A DNA stretch of 64,000 nt. It comes from Forficula auricularia (taxonomy: Eukaryota > Arthropoda > Insecta > Dermaptera > Forficulidae). Of the stretch, positions 47,111 to 58,226 are shown piece by piece. The stretch's first letter is position 1. Every line of letters begins with the position of its first letter. The notes under the pieces are model-generated. The model was not told the DNA's origin. It did no database searches and saw only the letters and a list, made by a program, of their open reading frames with translations. The stretch is taken from assembly GCA_024734495.1 (NCBI GenBank), contig JALMQS010000729.1, positions 1,488,001 through 1,552,000 of the forward strand. Reading direction: 5' to 3'. The position numbers and the translations under genes were made by a program.

Positions 47111-47902
47111 ATTTCCCATTCACCTCTATTCCCTCCAATCAATTAAATTTTCAAACTTTTAATATTATATAATAATAATTATAATGATCTTATTGTGGGA
47201 TATAAAATTAAAAAACCAATTATTTATTAAAAGGAAATTGAATAAAAATGTAAATATACATTTTTATCGAGACAACCACCTGTGAATAATTATTTCAATT
47301 AACAAAAAACCCATCAAAAACAACTTAGCCGAAGATGAGACCGTGACAGATCGAATGTCCAACACAAAACCCTCCTAACCAGTGAATTTCATCCAAATCT
47401 TTAGAGCTGTTTTCGAGAACCCGACCGGATATATATATATATATACAAACTTTGCTCGTTTAATATAATAAGATATCAATAATATTATTATAGAAAATTA
47501 CAGAGTAATGTATGTACCTACAAGATAATGTCACAACAATTAGATTACCGATCTGAAAGAAAAATTGAATATTGTCTATTTATTAGAATTTTATATTAAT
47601 TGAAAAAATATAAACAAATACTAGTACATAATATCACTTTTTGTAAGGATGTAGGTAGTATGTACTTACATATACGAGAAGTTATTTTCAAATATAAAAT
47701 TTAAGAAAAGTAAAATTAGAAGATCACTATGAGCTAACTAAGTCGGTAAAGCAATCACCAAAAAAAGGAAAGCAAGGGTGTGATGTAGCGGCTCGCTGTT
47801 GCTCTGGCTAACAGGTAAAAATACATAAACAAATAAATCGAGCAATTAATGAAATATTAACAATGATGTAGCAGATAATTAATAAATTTAATTATATTCA
47901 TT
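47111..47902. other. No recognisable feature
   Basis: AT-rich. 47400-47470 (atatatacaaactttgctcg) resembles the right end of the repeat near 61400. Confidence 0.4.
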
Positions 47903-48085
47903 TGGGGTCAGATAGGCTAGTCGGTAGCGCATCATCCTGCTAACCAAGTGGACCCGGGTTCGAATCCGACTCGAGGCATTCGGCTAAAATCTGACCCCCG
48001 GATAGGGACAAATTTAAAAAATATATAGTATCGTAAAATGGCTTATGGTTAGAAAGGCCGAAAAGCCAAAAAAAAAAAAAAAAAA
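47903..48085 (+). repeat. tRNA-like SINE with poly-A tail running into the gap
   Basis: A box (ggctagtcggtagcgc) and B box (gggttcgaatccgactc), a short body, and at least 17 A before the N run. The poly-A may be why assembly stopped here. Confidence 0.75.
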
Positions 48086-48185
48086 NNNNNNNNNNNNNNN
48101 NNNNNNNNNNNNNNNNNNNNNNNNNNNNNNNNNNNNNNNNNNNNNNNNNNNNNNNNNNNNNNNNNNNNNNNNNNNNNNNNNNNNN
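48086..48185. other. Assembly gap, 100 N
   Basis: Exactly 100 N, a conventional size for a gap of unknown length. Confidence 0.98.
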
Positions 48186-48699
48186 TCGATTCTTCTATGT
48201 CTTCAGCAATGGTTACCAATAATAATAGCAATACGTAACTCGTGAAATCGTGCTACATATCAGTTACGTACTGCTAAAAATCCAATGTAGAATTGTTGTC
48301 TTCGACCTGCTAAATGAGAATCGATCATTATTTTTGAATTAAAGTCAATATGAATCCGCAAATTGCAAGTGATATCTGATTAATAATAAAGGAATAAACA
48401 TATTAATATTTCAAATGAATTCCGGATAAAGCTTAGCAACGATCCGTTGCAGTTTATTTAATTAAATAACAATTTTTGAGTTCGTCAATTAAATTGTCAA
48501 ATTAATATTTGTGAGATTTAAAATTCATTTGTAATCATACCTTTGAGGACCACAAAAAAGCGTCATATATAGTTTTTGTAAAATTATATTTTAAAGCACT
48601 TTATTTCAGAATAAGATAGTACATACGGATAAAGTTTAACAACGATCTCGCTTGAGCGTATTTTTTTAATTTTTGTTTTCAAAAATGTACTTTAAAAAA
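48186..48699. other. No recognisable feature
   Basis: AT-rich; the segment 48455-48535 repeats the phrase at 46840-46920 (ttaaataacaatttttgagtt). Confidence 0.45.
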
Positions 48700-49003
48700 A
48701 TAGAAATAAATGACATCTCAAAAAATGTGACAGATAGGGGCAGCCAACACAATAAAGTTTGGTTTGCTAGTTTTAGTTATTTTATTGTTTGGCAAGCTAG
48801 GTTGGCTAAACTCCATTTTGCTTCAGTATTTCAGAATTTTTCCACTTTTCCGGCAACTTTTCCAATTTTTTTTTACGTATTAACCTGAACATATGAAACT
48901 ATTACGAACATTTAAAAAAAAATTAGCCAAAATCGGTCCATGGGATTTGAGAGATCCGAGTGGCTTACAGTGAAAAAAGAAATTCATTTTTATTATATAG
49001 ACT
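48700..49003 (-). mobile_element. Helitron-like repeat, family H, copy 2
   Basis: On the minus strand it starts TCTATATAATAAAAATGAAT, as in copies 1 and 3. The distal part is truncated. Confidence 0.55.
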
Positions 49004-49067
49004 TCTACTTTTTCTTTTGTCTTTACATTGAAAGTAATTTTAAATAAAATACGGATAATATGTTTTT

Positions 49068-49163
49068 GATAAATTTTATATTTTATTAATTTTTGCACAA
49101 CGTTTCGTCCATTTCTAAACGTTTTTAAACGTTGTGCAAAAATTAATAAAATATAAAATTTGT
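49068..49163. repeat. Fold-back with CGAAACGTT core
   Basis: aatttttgcacaacgttt and its complement form arms of about 37 bp around ~20 bp. The GACGAAACGTT word resembles the end of the CGTC-type hammerhead-like motif without the CTGANGA half. Confidence 0.6.
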
Positions 49164-49254
49164 CCAAAACACCTATTAATTTATTAATTTTATTTAAATA
49201 AAGAATGGACATTAACCAACTGAATTTATAAATAATTTTAAATTTTAACCCTTC

Positions 49255-49530
49255 CTCCCCCCTTAATTTTGGGTCTATATGCACCAAAATCTAATCAGCT
49301 CTTAATCTCAATGGACCAAAACTACTTGTGAAATTTGGTTTCGATATTCACACTAGTTTTTGAGCTAAGCTCGTACACAAAAATTTGTTAACGCACAGAC
49401 CTCTGCACAGACTAACTAACAGACTAGCAGACATTTTGACAAAACAATTATTATTTCGAAAAAAAAGAAGAAAAAAACGCTTCTTTCATGCACGATTACA
49501 ATACTTGACCATACACCTGTATGTTAAAAT
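49255..49530 (-). repeat. Family A dispersed repeat, copy 6 (truncated)
   Basis: Contains the uninterrupted gctcttaatctcaatgg junction used as the reference for the R2-clade insertion site; the tail half is missing. Confidence 0.8.
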
Positions 49531-49619
49531 AAAAAATTATTACTCTTATCCAAAAAAAATTAAACTTATATACTTTAAAGAGTATACAAATAATAATAAA
49601 AATATTGGAGGTGGTGATG

Positions 49620-49815
49620 ATACCAATCGACTTGATTGGGAATAATGGAATTGAAATAATTATCGGAAAAGAGGTTTTTTTATCTAATTAGATTTTTCCT
49701 CTTATTAAAAACAAGGACTCAAGATGAATAAGGACACTCGATGATGGAGAAGTAATCTCCGGAATCGAAGCAAAAAATACAATGTATACATTAATTAATG
49801 TAAAATAATTGGTTT
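49620..49815 (-). repeat. Family L repeat
   Basis: Reverse complement of 17771-18010, starting near taccaatcgacttgattgg. Confidence 0.7.
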
Positions 49816-50974
49816 AATAAAATTTATAAAAAAAAAAATAATAATAATAATAAATAATAATGTTTTCAAAAATTTCTATAAAAATCTGTAGCGGCCCGCC
49901 CTCGCTCATATGGTACGACGAGCCTTGAGCCACGGCTATCAGATGACTCAGTCGGATCGTTGCGTCGTTTTTGCATGAGCGAAATATTATCACCCACGGA
50001 TATGCGCGAATTAAAGCGACTCGATCTTCGACTGGAGTAGGCGAATGGATTCCCGGACATTCGAATGGGGGGGGCACCGCCATCCAGGCAGCTCCCTCCC
50101 GCACACACTCTTTTATGAACACGCAACCGACAACCTGCATACGCAAGATTGTTAGGGACCCCATCGACTTGATAGGGGGCGCGGCATCAAAGCGCCACAC
50201 AGCACTCACTTCAAGAGAGCCCTAACAATAAATCGTTTTGTTATTTTTTAACAAATGTCAATCAACGCCTACTTAAATGAAAATTATAATTTTGAAAAAT
50301 ATATAGCGCGCGCGCGCTTTCCAATTTATATACTCTCTCTTCGCTAAATAAATGCGCTGTTGCCACATTGTTTTTAGTTATATTTTTTTTATAGATTTTT
50401 CATAATGTATTCCTTATTATCTCAGAAACTGTGTTGTAACTATGAATCAAAACTTTCTTGAAATATGTTGTTGTGCGCCGACAATATTTTCCTTGAATAT
50501 AAATATAATTATTCTTAAGGATGATATTTTGGCAACCTTTTATTTTTCGAATGTGACCATTTCGCAATGGATGGAGGGAGTTTACAGTTTCCTGGACCTG
50601 AGAGTCAGATGGCTCTTAAAGCGAGTCTTAAATAAATGTCAATGGCTTTTGCTTCCAGATTTTGTTTTATAAATTCATTGGCTTTTTGGGAAATTTTCAG
50701 AGGAGGATGAGGCAGTTGAGAGAGTTTGGCAGTCGAAATTGGAGGCCCAGTTGGGGCAGTCGATTTTGAAATCCACTTGGAGTCAGTTCTAATTTTGCTG
50801 TTGATAGAGATAGTTCGAACCTGAAGCCCAGTTGGGGTGGTCAGTCAGTTGTTAATTTGGAGTTAAGAGATGAGGCTCTCCAGTCATCAGTTTTGGAGAC
50901 AAGTGTATTTATAATTTACTAATAAAAATAAACCAATATGAAATAATCTCTTTCTTTGAACAATCTCTTCCCTT
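49816..50974. other. GC-richer unique block and AT-rich sequence, no confirmed gene
   Basis: 49890-50225 is GC-rich, and short frames overlap on both strands without a recognised domain. A gc microsatellite lies at 50306-50319. 50690-50900 has a repeated ggcagtcga/cagttgggg phrase. I cannot assign either. Confidence 0.4.
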
Positions 50975-51058
50975 CCCAGGTAACCACATATCCTAAGAAT
51001 ATTCTAAGGGCATTTAAATCTTCTTAGAATATTCTGAGGATATTGTGTGTTACCTGGG
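50975..51058. mobile_element. 84-bp fold-back MITE
   Basis: CCCAGGTAAC...atatcctaagaatattc and its complement make nearly the whole element a hairpin. It is too short to classify. Confidence 0.7.
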
Positions 51059-51638
51059 TTCAAATCAGCACCAGGGCTTAAACAGGCCGAATCGCTTGGG
51101 CGCGTTACCATGGACCCCTCACGGAGAGTCATCTTCGAGATAAACCTACAAATCGCCAACCTTTCTCTGGTCAAGAAGGGTTGCAACCAAAACCAATAGT
51201 GTGTCATAACAATGTATTGGTTATTGTTTAATGTTGGTTTGGTTTTTTATAAAAATGGTAAGAACATTTTCTTAATTATAATTAAATATGTATGTTAATT
51301 TTCCGATATCCCGTATAGTGCAATGTTAAAGAGCCTGAAAAACTCGATTTTTGAAATTTAATTTCTCCGGAACTGTATTGTTCATAAATTTCTGTTTTGG
51401 CATCAATCGATACACAAGTATTTAAATAATAATATATCTAAATTTTAGAAAAATCCTAAGAAAACGCATTTGCAGGAACAACTACCTTAAATATGTATAA
51501 CATCAATAACAAATACATTAAATGATTTAATAAAATTATAATATTCCATTAAAATTTATTAAACAAATTAATAAGGTTTATTCTCAACAAGGGATGAATT
51601 TCCATGACAGAATGCATTTGAATTAATTTAACTTATTA
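51059..51638. other. No recognisable feature
   Basis: Unique, slightly GC-richer at 51060-51200, then AT-rich. The antisense 67-codon frame has no recognisable domain. Confidence 0.45.
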
Positions 51639-52651
51639 TTACTTTACCAAACAGGGTATGGTCAAGTATTGTAATCGTGCATGAAAAAAGTGGATTTTTT
51701 TCCTTTTTTTTTTCGAAATTTCTCAAAAACGGCTGAAACTAATTTGACTAAAAAAATTGAGCGAAACCATAGCATTTCACTCTACAAAAAAGCTCTAATA
51801 AGTAAACATTGAAAAGATTATATTTTTCGAGATAATAATTGTTTTGTCAAAATGTCTGTTAGTCTGTGCGTTACCAAATTTTTGTGGACAGGCTAGCTCA
51901 AAAACTGGTGTGAATATCAAAACCAAATTTCACACACAGTTTTGGTCCATTGAGAATAAGAGCTGATTAGATTTTGGTGCATACCGACTCAAAATTAAGG
52001 GGGTGGAAGCAAGGGCGGATCCAGGGGGAAGGGGCGGAGGGGCGAACGCCCCCCCCCCATAGAGGCCCGTGCCTGGCAAAAAAATTTGAAAAAAAACATT
52101 TATTTTTTTTTTAAATTTTAAAATTGAAAATAAAGTTCTATGTGATGTGTGGGAGTGGGGGCGGCGTCTCTGCTCCCCCCCCCCCCCCGCTTGGAAAATT
52201 TGATCGCGACACACTTTCGAGATAAAAAGTACATCTTATATACATCGGGCACCTTATATACATTCACCCCCCCCCACCCATAAAAAATTCCTGGATCCGC
52301 ACTTGGGTGGAGGGGGTGGGGCTAAAAATTAAAAATCTAGGCCATTTGAGCAAACTCAACCAAATTTTGTATATATAATCAGTGGACCCCTAGAAGTCTA
52401 AAAATGCAAAAACTAACCTCCCAAAACGGGTGGGGGGGGGGGAGGTTCAAAAAATTAAAATCCAATGTCTTGTACCAAACTCAACCAAATTTTGTATACA
52501 TAATCAGTGGGACCCCAGGTGTCTAAAAATGCAAAAACTACCCCCCTCCCCTACATGATTATAAACATTTTTTTAATATCAAATATCAGTAAGGGGCCAG
52601 GTTGTATGGTAAAGTCAAGTGGATGGCCACACCAGAACACGTCACCTTTTT
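51639..52651 (+). repeat. Family A dispersed repeat, copy 7, with an inserted hAT MITE
   Basis: Complete copy from actttaccaaacagggtatg to cagaacacgtcacc, interrupted at 52010-52305. Family B copy 6 abuts its end. Confidence 0.85.
52010..52305. mobile_element. hAT-type MITE
   Basis: TIRs CAAGGGCGGATCCAGG and, inverted, CAAGTGCGGATCCAGG. The flanking 8-mers ggtggaag and ggtggagg fit a hAT target duplication. No transposase. Confidence 0.8.
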
Positions 52652-53350
52652 AACCGACTTCAAAAAAGGAGGAGGTTCTCTATTCGACTGATTTTTTTTT
52701 GTGCCTATGTTACCTCATATCTCCGCCAATTGTCAACCAATTTTGCAATTTTTTGCATTGGGTCCAGTCTAGCTTCCGATTGGTCCCATTTTTTTTTCGT
52801 TTTTTTTTTTCATAGGTATTAGACCTTTTTTATTAGGTTTGTTTAGACCTAACCTCTTTGTTTATGAACCGATTTCGATGGTTCTTTTTTTATCCGAAAG
52901 GGGTGTCTTAGGGATGGTGTCATATTAATTTGTTCAAGTTCTGATGATATGATCACTATTAATAACATCACTAAAAAGAGAAAAATAAAAATATATTTTT
53001 AAGAAAAAATTAAATGCAACAAATAAAATACACTAAAGGGTATAAAATAATAATTATTATCTTATTTAGTTACAACTAAACGACGAAATATTAACATGAA
53101 ATTACTTTTTGAAGTCGGTGCCAAACATATACCTTTTATGAATCGCACTCGACGGATCTTACTTAGTACGTTTTGCGGGTACACTCGCTTATAAATATAG
53201 TTTGTTTGGTACCGACTTCAAAAAGTAATTTCTTGTTAATATTTCGTCGTTTAGTTGTAACTAAATAAGATAATAATTATTTTATACCTTTTAGTGTATT
53301 TTATTTGTTGTATTTAATTTTTTGAAGTCGGTTTTTATTTTTTTCTTAAA
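52648..53350. repeat. Family B fold-back repeat, copy 6
   Basis: accgacttcaaaaaagg with tail, left arm, core (cgggtacactcgcttata, inverted relative to copy 1), right arm and gaagtcggtttttatt. Confidence 0.85.
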
Positions 53351-53707
53351 AATTATTTTTATTATTTTTCCAAGGGGATTTTTTTCTGGCCACAGAGAGA
53401 AAAAAAAACATATTGTAAGAAAGAAAGGTTCTCTCTATTTGTGTTGGGTCTGTTTCCGATTTCCGAATATAGAGGGTTTTTTGTTTGTCTTCATTTTCTT
53501 CTACCTGACCTGGAAAACCTGCGTGGGTTGCTTAACTAGAGTGGGGGGGATATCTGGAATGGAATTTCTAAATGGTCCAGACCTTTTAGAATAATTTTTA
53601 TTCTTTGACTGTCTGTACTTGAGGAAACAACTCTTCACCCAAACAGAACACGTGGTTTGGATTTAATTTGTCTTCTCTTCTTCATTTATTTATTATTGAC
53701 TATCTCA
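53351..53707 (+). promoter_or_regulatory. Unique sequence upstream of the ankyrin-repeat gene
   Basis: Not repeated elsewhere in the window and the only unique stretch before the predicted first exon, so it probably includes the promoter and 5' UTR. An 87-codon frame through it has no recognisable domain. Confidence 0.3.
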
Positions 53708-56700
53708 ATGGAAATGAAAATGAATTCAACGGAAGGTGAATTTGGAAAATCTACAGTAAGTTTTTTATTTATTTATTTTTAATATTTTTCCAAAATTGGA
53801 CTCTTGTTTTTATAAAGAATCTCGAAAGCTCTCAACGCATTTTCACTAAGATAAACACGTGCTCATTATACCGGGTTAGTTTTTTTTTTATCTTGAGACA
53901 GTCTTATTACACAAAAACAGTGCATTATATGAGAAAAAGTTTCAAATAAAAGTTTATTTATATTAGTAATGAAGCTGTTGAAGCTTTTATTTTTGTGATT
54001 AATTTGAATAAAATTCGAATTTTTATTAAATTATAATTATTTATTGAAACAAATAAATAGTTATAATTAATCATGTGTGATTTAAATAAAAATTATTTTA
54101 ATTATACTCTATTGTTTATTGATCTAGAACAGGGGTCGGCAACCTGTCGGCTCGCGAGCCACATGCGGCTCTTTCGATGTCAATGTGCGGCTCTCCAGTT
54201 CAATGCGCAAATATTTATAATTATATTGTTTTATTTTCAAAACAACAAGTTATGAGTCAGATTTAACCTAACTTTCAAAAGGCATACAAGGCCAATGGAG
54301 CATTGATGTAACTATCTATTATTCAATAATTATAGTTATATTATTTGATTAATAATTTTATTAGACCTAGCTAAAATACTTTAATATGTTTTGTACGAAA
54401 CATTTGTATGTTTTTATATGAATAAATATTATTTCATATTTAAAACTACACTACGGTGCAAAAAAAATCCAGCCACCAATAAAAACTTTATTAAATAGTA
54501 AATCATTTTTAATTTTTTTAAACATATATTTACTGAAAAACGGCTTATTGCAAGTGTAATTGCCACTTGTTGTTGACTTTTAGCCCTTGATTAATAATTA
54601 GGTACACAATTTGAACTGCTTGAACTTCAGAAATATCCATTTTGTATATTTTATATCTTTCTATCAATGATGCTTAATTCAAAATTATTCATTTTATTGA
54701 TATTTCAAATGGAATTTGATCTTTTATTAAAATTTTATTTAAATGTAAAGTGATATTGAGAAAGTATGATAATTTGTAATTGTATCTTTTAATTTAATTT
54801 AATTTATTTTTACTAAAGAAATTCAAAAATTATCACCTATATTTATTGAATATGTTAGTTTAAGAGTTAATAAAACAAATTATATGGTTATTTGTAGCAA
54901 TTTTAAAAATAATTTCTTATTTAATAGTTTTTTATTGATGTCTCGATTTTTGTGTATTTATTTTAAATCAAAAATCAAATTTATATACCTAATCATAATC
55001 AAATACCATAATATTGAAACAAAAATATTAGTGGCTCTTTAAAAACTGGGAAATTTTGTTTTTGGCTCTTCCGTCTCAAAAGGTTGCCGAACCCTGAGCT
55101 AGAACAAGCTTTTAAGGGTATTTTTAAGGTCAAGTTCTGTTTTTTTAAATAGAAACCTATATATTTTTTTTTACTTAGAGAAAGTGGTGTAGGTTTTAGG
55201 TGAAACATGATATTAATTAATAAAGTAAAGGGTGTTCAGTTTTTAACCTGTAAACTCCTGATGATGGACTAATAATCCGAAATATATTGAGTTAGTATAA
55301 ACCTCTTTGAGTTTTATTTCATTCTCTGTGAAACTACACACCCTTTACTTTATTAAGAAACCTATATGTTTCTGTACATATACTTAAAAAATCTGAACAA
55401 CTTTCATTAGAACTATTTTTTATACGATATCAAATAAAAAATCCTAATAATTATTTTTAACAATCATTCAACTTAATTATCAAATAATAATGATTAAATA
55501 ATTTAATAATTATTACTAAATTATTTATTTAATAATGAAATATTTAATCATTATTATTTGATAATTAAGTTGAATGATTGTTAAAAATAATTATTAGAGT
55601 TTTTTGAGATCTAATTGATTTAATATTTTTTTTTTTATTTGATCTTGTTTAAAAAAATAGTTCTTATGAAAGTTGTTCAGTTTTGTTTCTAAATTAAGAA
55701 TATGTACAGAAACATATAGGTTTCTATATAAAAAACAGAACTTAACCTTAAAATACACTTGAAAGCTTGTTCTAGGTCGACAAACCATAGCGTAATTTAG
55801 TTTCCCTCTTAATATAAATAAACTTTTTTTCATATAATGCACTGTTTTTGAGTTATAAGACTGTCTCAAGATAAAAAAACTCACCCGGTATATTGTGTAG
55901 TGGTCACATGGTGTAATACATCAAATCGTGTAATGCCCGTGAATTTCTTGACTTATTGTATCTTTAGCCATACAAAATAAATATATATCAGAGAAATAAT
56001 ATTATAATATAACACTAGTAATTTCTAACCTAACCACATGAAAGATGTTAACCTATCATTCATAAATTAATTCCTGTGAATCCATTGTAATAGACTGATG
56101 AAGAGGGCAAAGCCTTCGAAACTATAGTCTCTTTAGAAATAAATAAAATTTATAATTCCAGCAGAAGACACACTCTTTTATTGTCTCCTTCAATATTTAA
56201 AAAAATAGATAGTTTTTTAAATCTTTGTTGCAGTATTAAATTGTACTTCAACGATAATGTGGTTAGAACTATTGAGAATGAATGACACTCAAAAATCTTA
56301 CAAACAGGGCGGCCAACACTTGTTTTTTTGCTAGTTTAGTTCTTTTATTGTTTGTCAAGCTATGTTGGCTAATCTGAATTTTTCCAGAATTTTCCAATTT
56401 TCCGGGCAACTTTTCCAATTTTTTTTTTGCATATTAACCTGAATTGGACTATTACGAACATTTAAAAAAAAATTTCCAAATCCGTCGAGACATTTGAGAG
56501 ATCTGCACTTACAAAGAAACAGAAATTCATTTTTATTATATAAATTGAACAGTAGTTTATTGTATTATTTATTCGTGTTCAATAAATAATAATTATGTGT
56601 GGTTTAACTAAAATTTAAACTCTTAGTTTAATTATTTTTTTATCTAGGTTATAATAAGATTGGAATAAGTTATTTAGGAAATTAAAAAATAAAATATAAA

Positions 56701-58226
56701 TATATAAACTAATAAGGTAAGTTCAATTTAAAGTTTCTTTTTTTGCCCAGATTAGCAGAATTTTTAAAAATTAAAGGAGTTAATAAAAGAAAAAGAAAGT
56801 GTCTTCTGACGTATAAATAATAATATATAATTGAAAGTAATGGAAGGCAGCCCAGAGGGTAGTGAGAAAGAAAAAATTAACACATATAAAATAAGGTGTA
56901 ATTTATTGGAATCCTTCCTCCTTTCCTTTCAAACCGACGTTTCGGAGGATTTTTCCTCCTTCTTCAGGGTTTCAAAGGGTCAATGAATGAAACAAATAAA
57001 ATGTTTCCTTCTTCTCTCCACAGTAGTGTTCAAAAACTTTCTTCATTTTTAACAAAAGGCATAGAAAGTCTAATTAAGAAAAGAAAGAAAAGAAAAAAAA
57101 ATTGTCTTTCTATGCCTTTTGTTAAAAATGAAGAAAGTTTTTGAACACTACTGTGGAGAGAAGAAGGAAACATTTTATTTGTTTCATTCATTGACCCTTT
57201 GAAACCTTGAAGAAGGAGGGAAAAATCCTCCGAAACGTCGGTTTGAAAGGAAAGGAGGAAGGATTCCAATAAATTACACCTTACTTTATATGTGTTAATT
57301 TTTTCTTTCCTCACTACCCCTAAGGACTGCCTTCCATTACTTTCAATTAAAATTTCTACCAGTCCGTCTCTCTCCAGAGAAAATTTCGTTGCAAAAATAA
57401 TATTTAATAATAATATAAATTTTTGAATTTATTTTTAACGAGTCTATAGTTTCGAGGTCTTTTTGCACCCTTCATCAGTCTATTACAATTCCCGTGAATC
57501 AATTGTAATAGATTGATGAAGGGGACAAACCCTCGAAACTATAGACTCAAAATAAATTCAAAAAGATAAGTTCAAATAACCATTATTTTTTTTTTATACT
57601 TATTATTTTAGTATAACATAAAAATCTGAAAATATAAAATAAATAAAAATATTTTTTTTTTTTTTTTTTTAATTTAATTTCAGATTGAAGAATTGAAAAA
57701 ACAAATTAATATGAAAGATACGAAAATAGAAGAACAAATATATTTAGAAGATTATACAGATGATATTTGGAATGCAGCAGAAAATGGGTCTCATGAAGCT
57801 CTAGAATCGTATTATAATATAAATCGCTTAAATTTGAATTTAAAAAATAAATATAACTCTACTCTATTGCACTTTGCATCGGCTAATGGACATTTGAACG
57901 TTGTCGAATTCTTAATTGCCAAAGGGGCAGAAATCGACGCCATTAACACGTGCGGTTGGACGCCATTAATTTGGGCAGCGAAAAATGGACATTTGGCAGT
58001 AATGAACTGTTTATTGGATAATGGTGGAGATGCGAATCATCTGGATGACAAAAAATGGACGGCCCTTTATTGGGCGGTCAATGCCAATGATTTGAATGCA
58101 GTGAAACTGTTAATGGACCGTGGGGCAACCCAAATATTAACGGATAAAGAGAATAAATCGCCATTGGATTGGGCGAGAGCGACACAAAGACCTTCAATCA
58201 CCACTTATTTATCATATTATTTATAA
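53708..58226 (+). CDS. Small ankyrin-repeat protein, two exons (53708-53755, 57684-58226)
   Basis: Exon 1 is ATG GAA ATG... (MEMKMNSTEGEFGKST) with donor GTAAGT. Exon 2 follows a pyrimidine tract and TTTCAG, continues in phase 0 with IEELKKQINMKDTKIEEQ and ends TAA. About 196 residues. Three to four ankyrin repeats cover most of exon 2: TLLHFASANGHLNVVEFLIA, then TPLIWAAKNGHLAVMNCLLD and TALYWAVNANDLNAVKLLMD, each with the G-A-x-x-x linker. Ankyrin repeats bind partner proteins; the specific role is unknown and I give no ortholog name. There is no signal peptide or membrane helix, so it is probably cytosolic. Exon 2 is secure; exon 1 rests on splice sites, phase and the unique upstream sequence. 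The 3.9 kb intron is filled by families D and C, hAT and fold-back elements. Confidence 0.72.
54130..55096. mobile_element. hAT-type element, non-autonomous
   Basis: TIRs CAGGGGTCGGCAACCTGT and, inverted, CAGGGTTCGGCAACCTTTTG. Flanking 8-mers atctagaa and agctagaa match in 7 of 8. Subterminal gcgagccacatgcggctc is typical of this group. No transposase frame is left. Confidence 0.85.
55186..55365. repeat. Fold-back insertion with hammerhead-like motif
   Basis: Short arms taataaagtaaagggtgt (55219) and complement (55339), preceded by gtgttggt-like aggttttaggtgaaaca, as in 1530-1550 and 5571-5597. It splits family D. Confidence 0.6.
55258..55290 (+). ncRNA. Hammerhead-like motif (ATAT type)
   Basis: CTGATGA, T, helix GGA/TCC with loop CTAATAA, then GAAATATATT. 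The general layout is kept with a different helix sequence from the other families. Confidence 0.32.
56045..56205 (+). repeat. Family C repeat, single arm
   Basis: Contains the hammerhead-like motif and ends with ccagcagaagacacactc and tattgtctccttcaata. Only one arm is present. Confidence 0.75.
56095..56129 (+). ncRNA. Hammerhead-like ribozyme motif (TATA-loop type), best copy
   Basis: CTGATGA, A, 6-bp helix (GAGGGC/GCCTTC with one G-T pair), GAAAC, loop TATA, GTC. The bases next to both ends (AGA before, TCT after) pair for the start of helix I. Every conserved core base is present; only the extra A before helix II is unusual. Confidence 0.5.
56206..56546 (-). mobile_element. Helitron-like repeat, family H, copy 3
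   Basis: Inverse of 23336-23700, ending in ttcatttttattatataa; it has the longest match to copy 1. Confidence 0.6.
56828..57350. mobile_element. Hammerhead-like fold-back element, copy 3
   Basis: Arms of about 250 bp start attgaaagtaatggaaggca and mirror at the right end. The minus-strand motif (56936-56967) is perfect; the plus-strand partner (57207-57239) has T in place of the first core C. Confidence 0.7.
56936..56967 (-). ncRNA. Hammerhead-like ribozyme motif (CGTC type)
   Basis: CTGAAGA, A, helix GGAGG/CCTCC around AAAAAT, GAAAC, GTC on the minus strand. Same layout as 4667-4698, with a different loop. Confidence 0.4.
57420..57560. repeat. Family C-related inverted pair, decayed
   Basis: Two facing copies of the motif region (57443-57478 on minus, 57513-57545 on plus). 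Both have GAC instead of GTC at the cleavage position, and the plus copy also has TTGATGA. Confidence 0.55.
57684..58226 (+). CDS. Ankyrin-repeat gene, terminal exon
   Basis: A 181-codon exon with a strong acceptor (T-rich tract, TTTCAG) and the ankyrin repeats described for the gene. Codon use and an uninterrupted frame amid decayed repeats mark it as functional host sequence. Confidence 0.88.
   Translation: MEELKKQINMKDTKIEEQIYLEDYTDDIWNAAENGSHEALESYYNINRLNLNLKNKYNSTLLHFASANGHLNVVEFLIAKGAEIDAINTCGWTPLIWAAKNGHLAVMNCLLDNGGDANHLDDKKWTALYWAVNANDLNAVKLLMDRGATQILTDKENKSPLDWARATQRPSITTYLSYYL

Larger units (their letters stand above)
53872..55896. repeat. Family D inverted pair, interrupted
   Basis: Family D (ends taccgggtgagtttttttta) occurs forward at 53872-54129 plus 55097-55480, and inverted at 55500-55896. 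A hAT MITE and a hammerhead-like fold-back split the forward copy. Further copies: 58243-58830 (split), 59711-60075, 62076-62425 (-). Confidence 0.75.

Noticed and set aside
48045..48245. Open frames on both strands across the N run
   Set aside because: They exist only because N codons are read as open; the sequence there is a gap.
49814..50225. Overlapping GC-rich frames, one with EWIPGHS resembling an RNase H motif
   Set aside because: Only seven residues fit and the following residues do not match RNase H; both strands are equally open.
54473..54640. Tc1-like end at cactacggtgcaaaaaa
   Set aside because: No inverted partner or TA duplication is visible within the surrounding hAT element.
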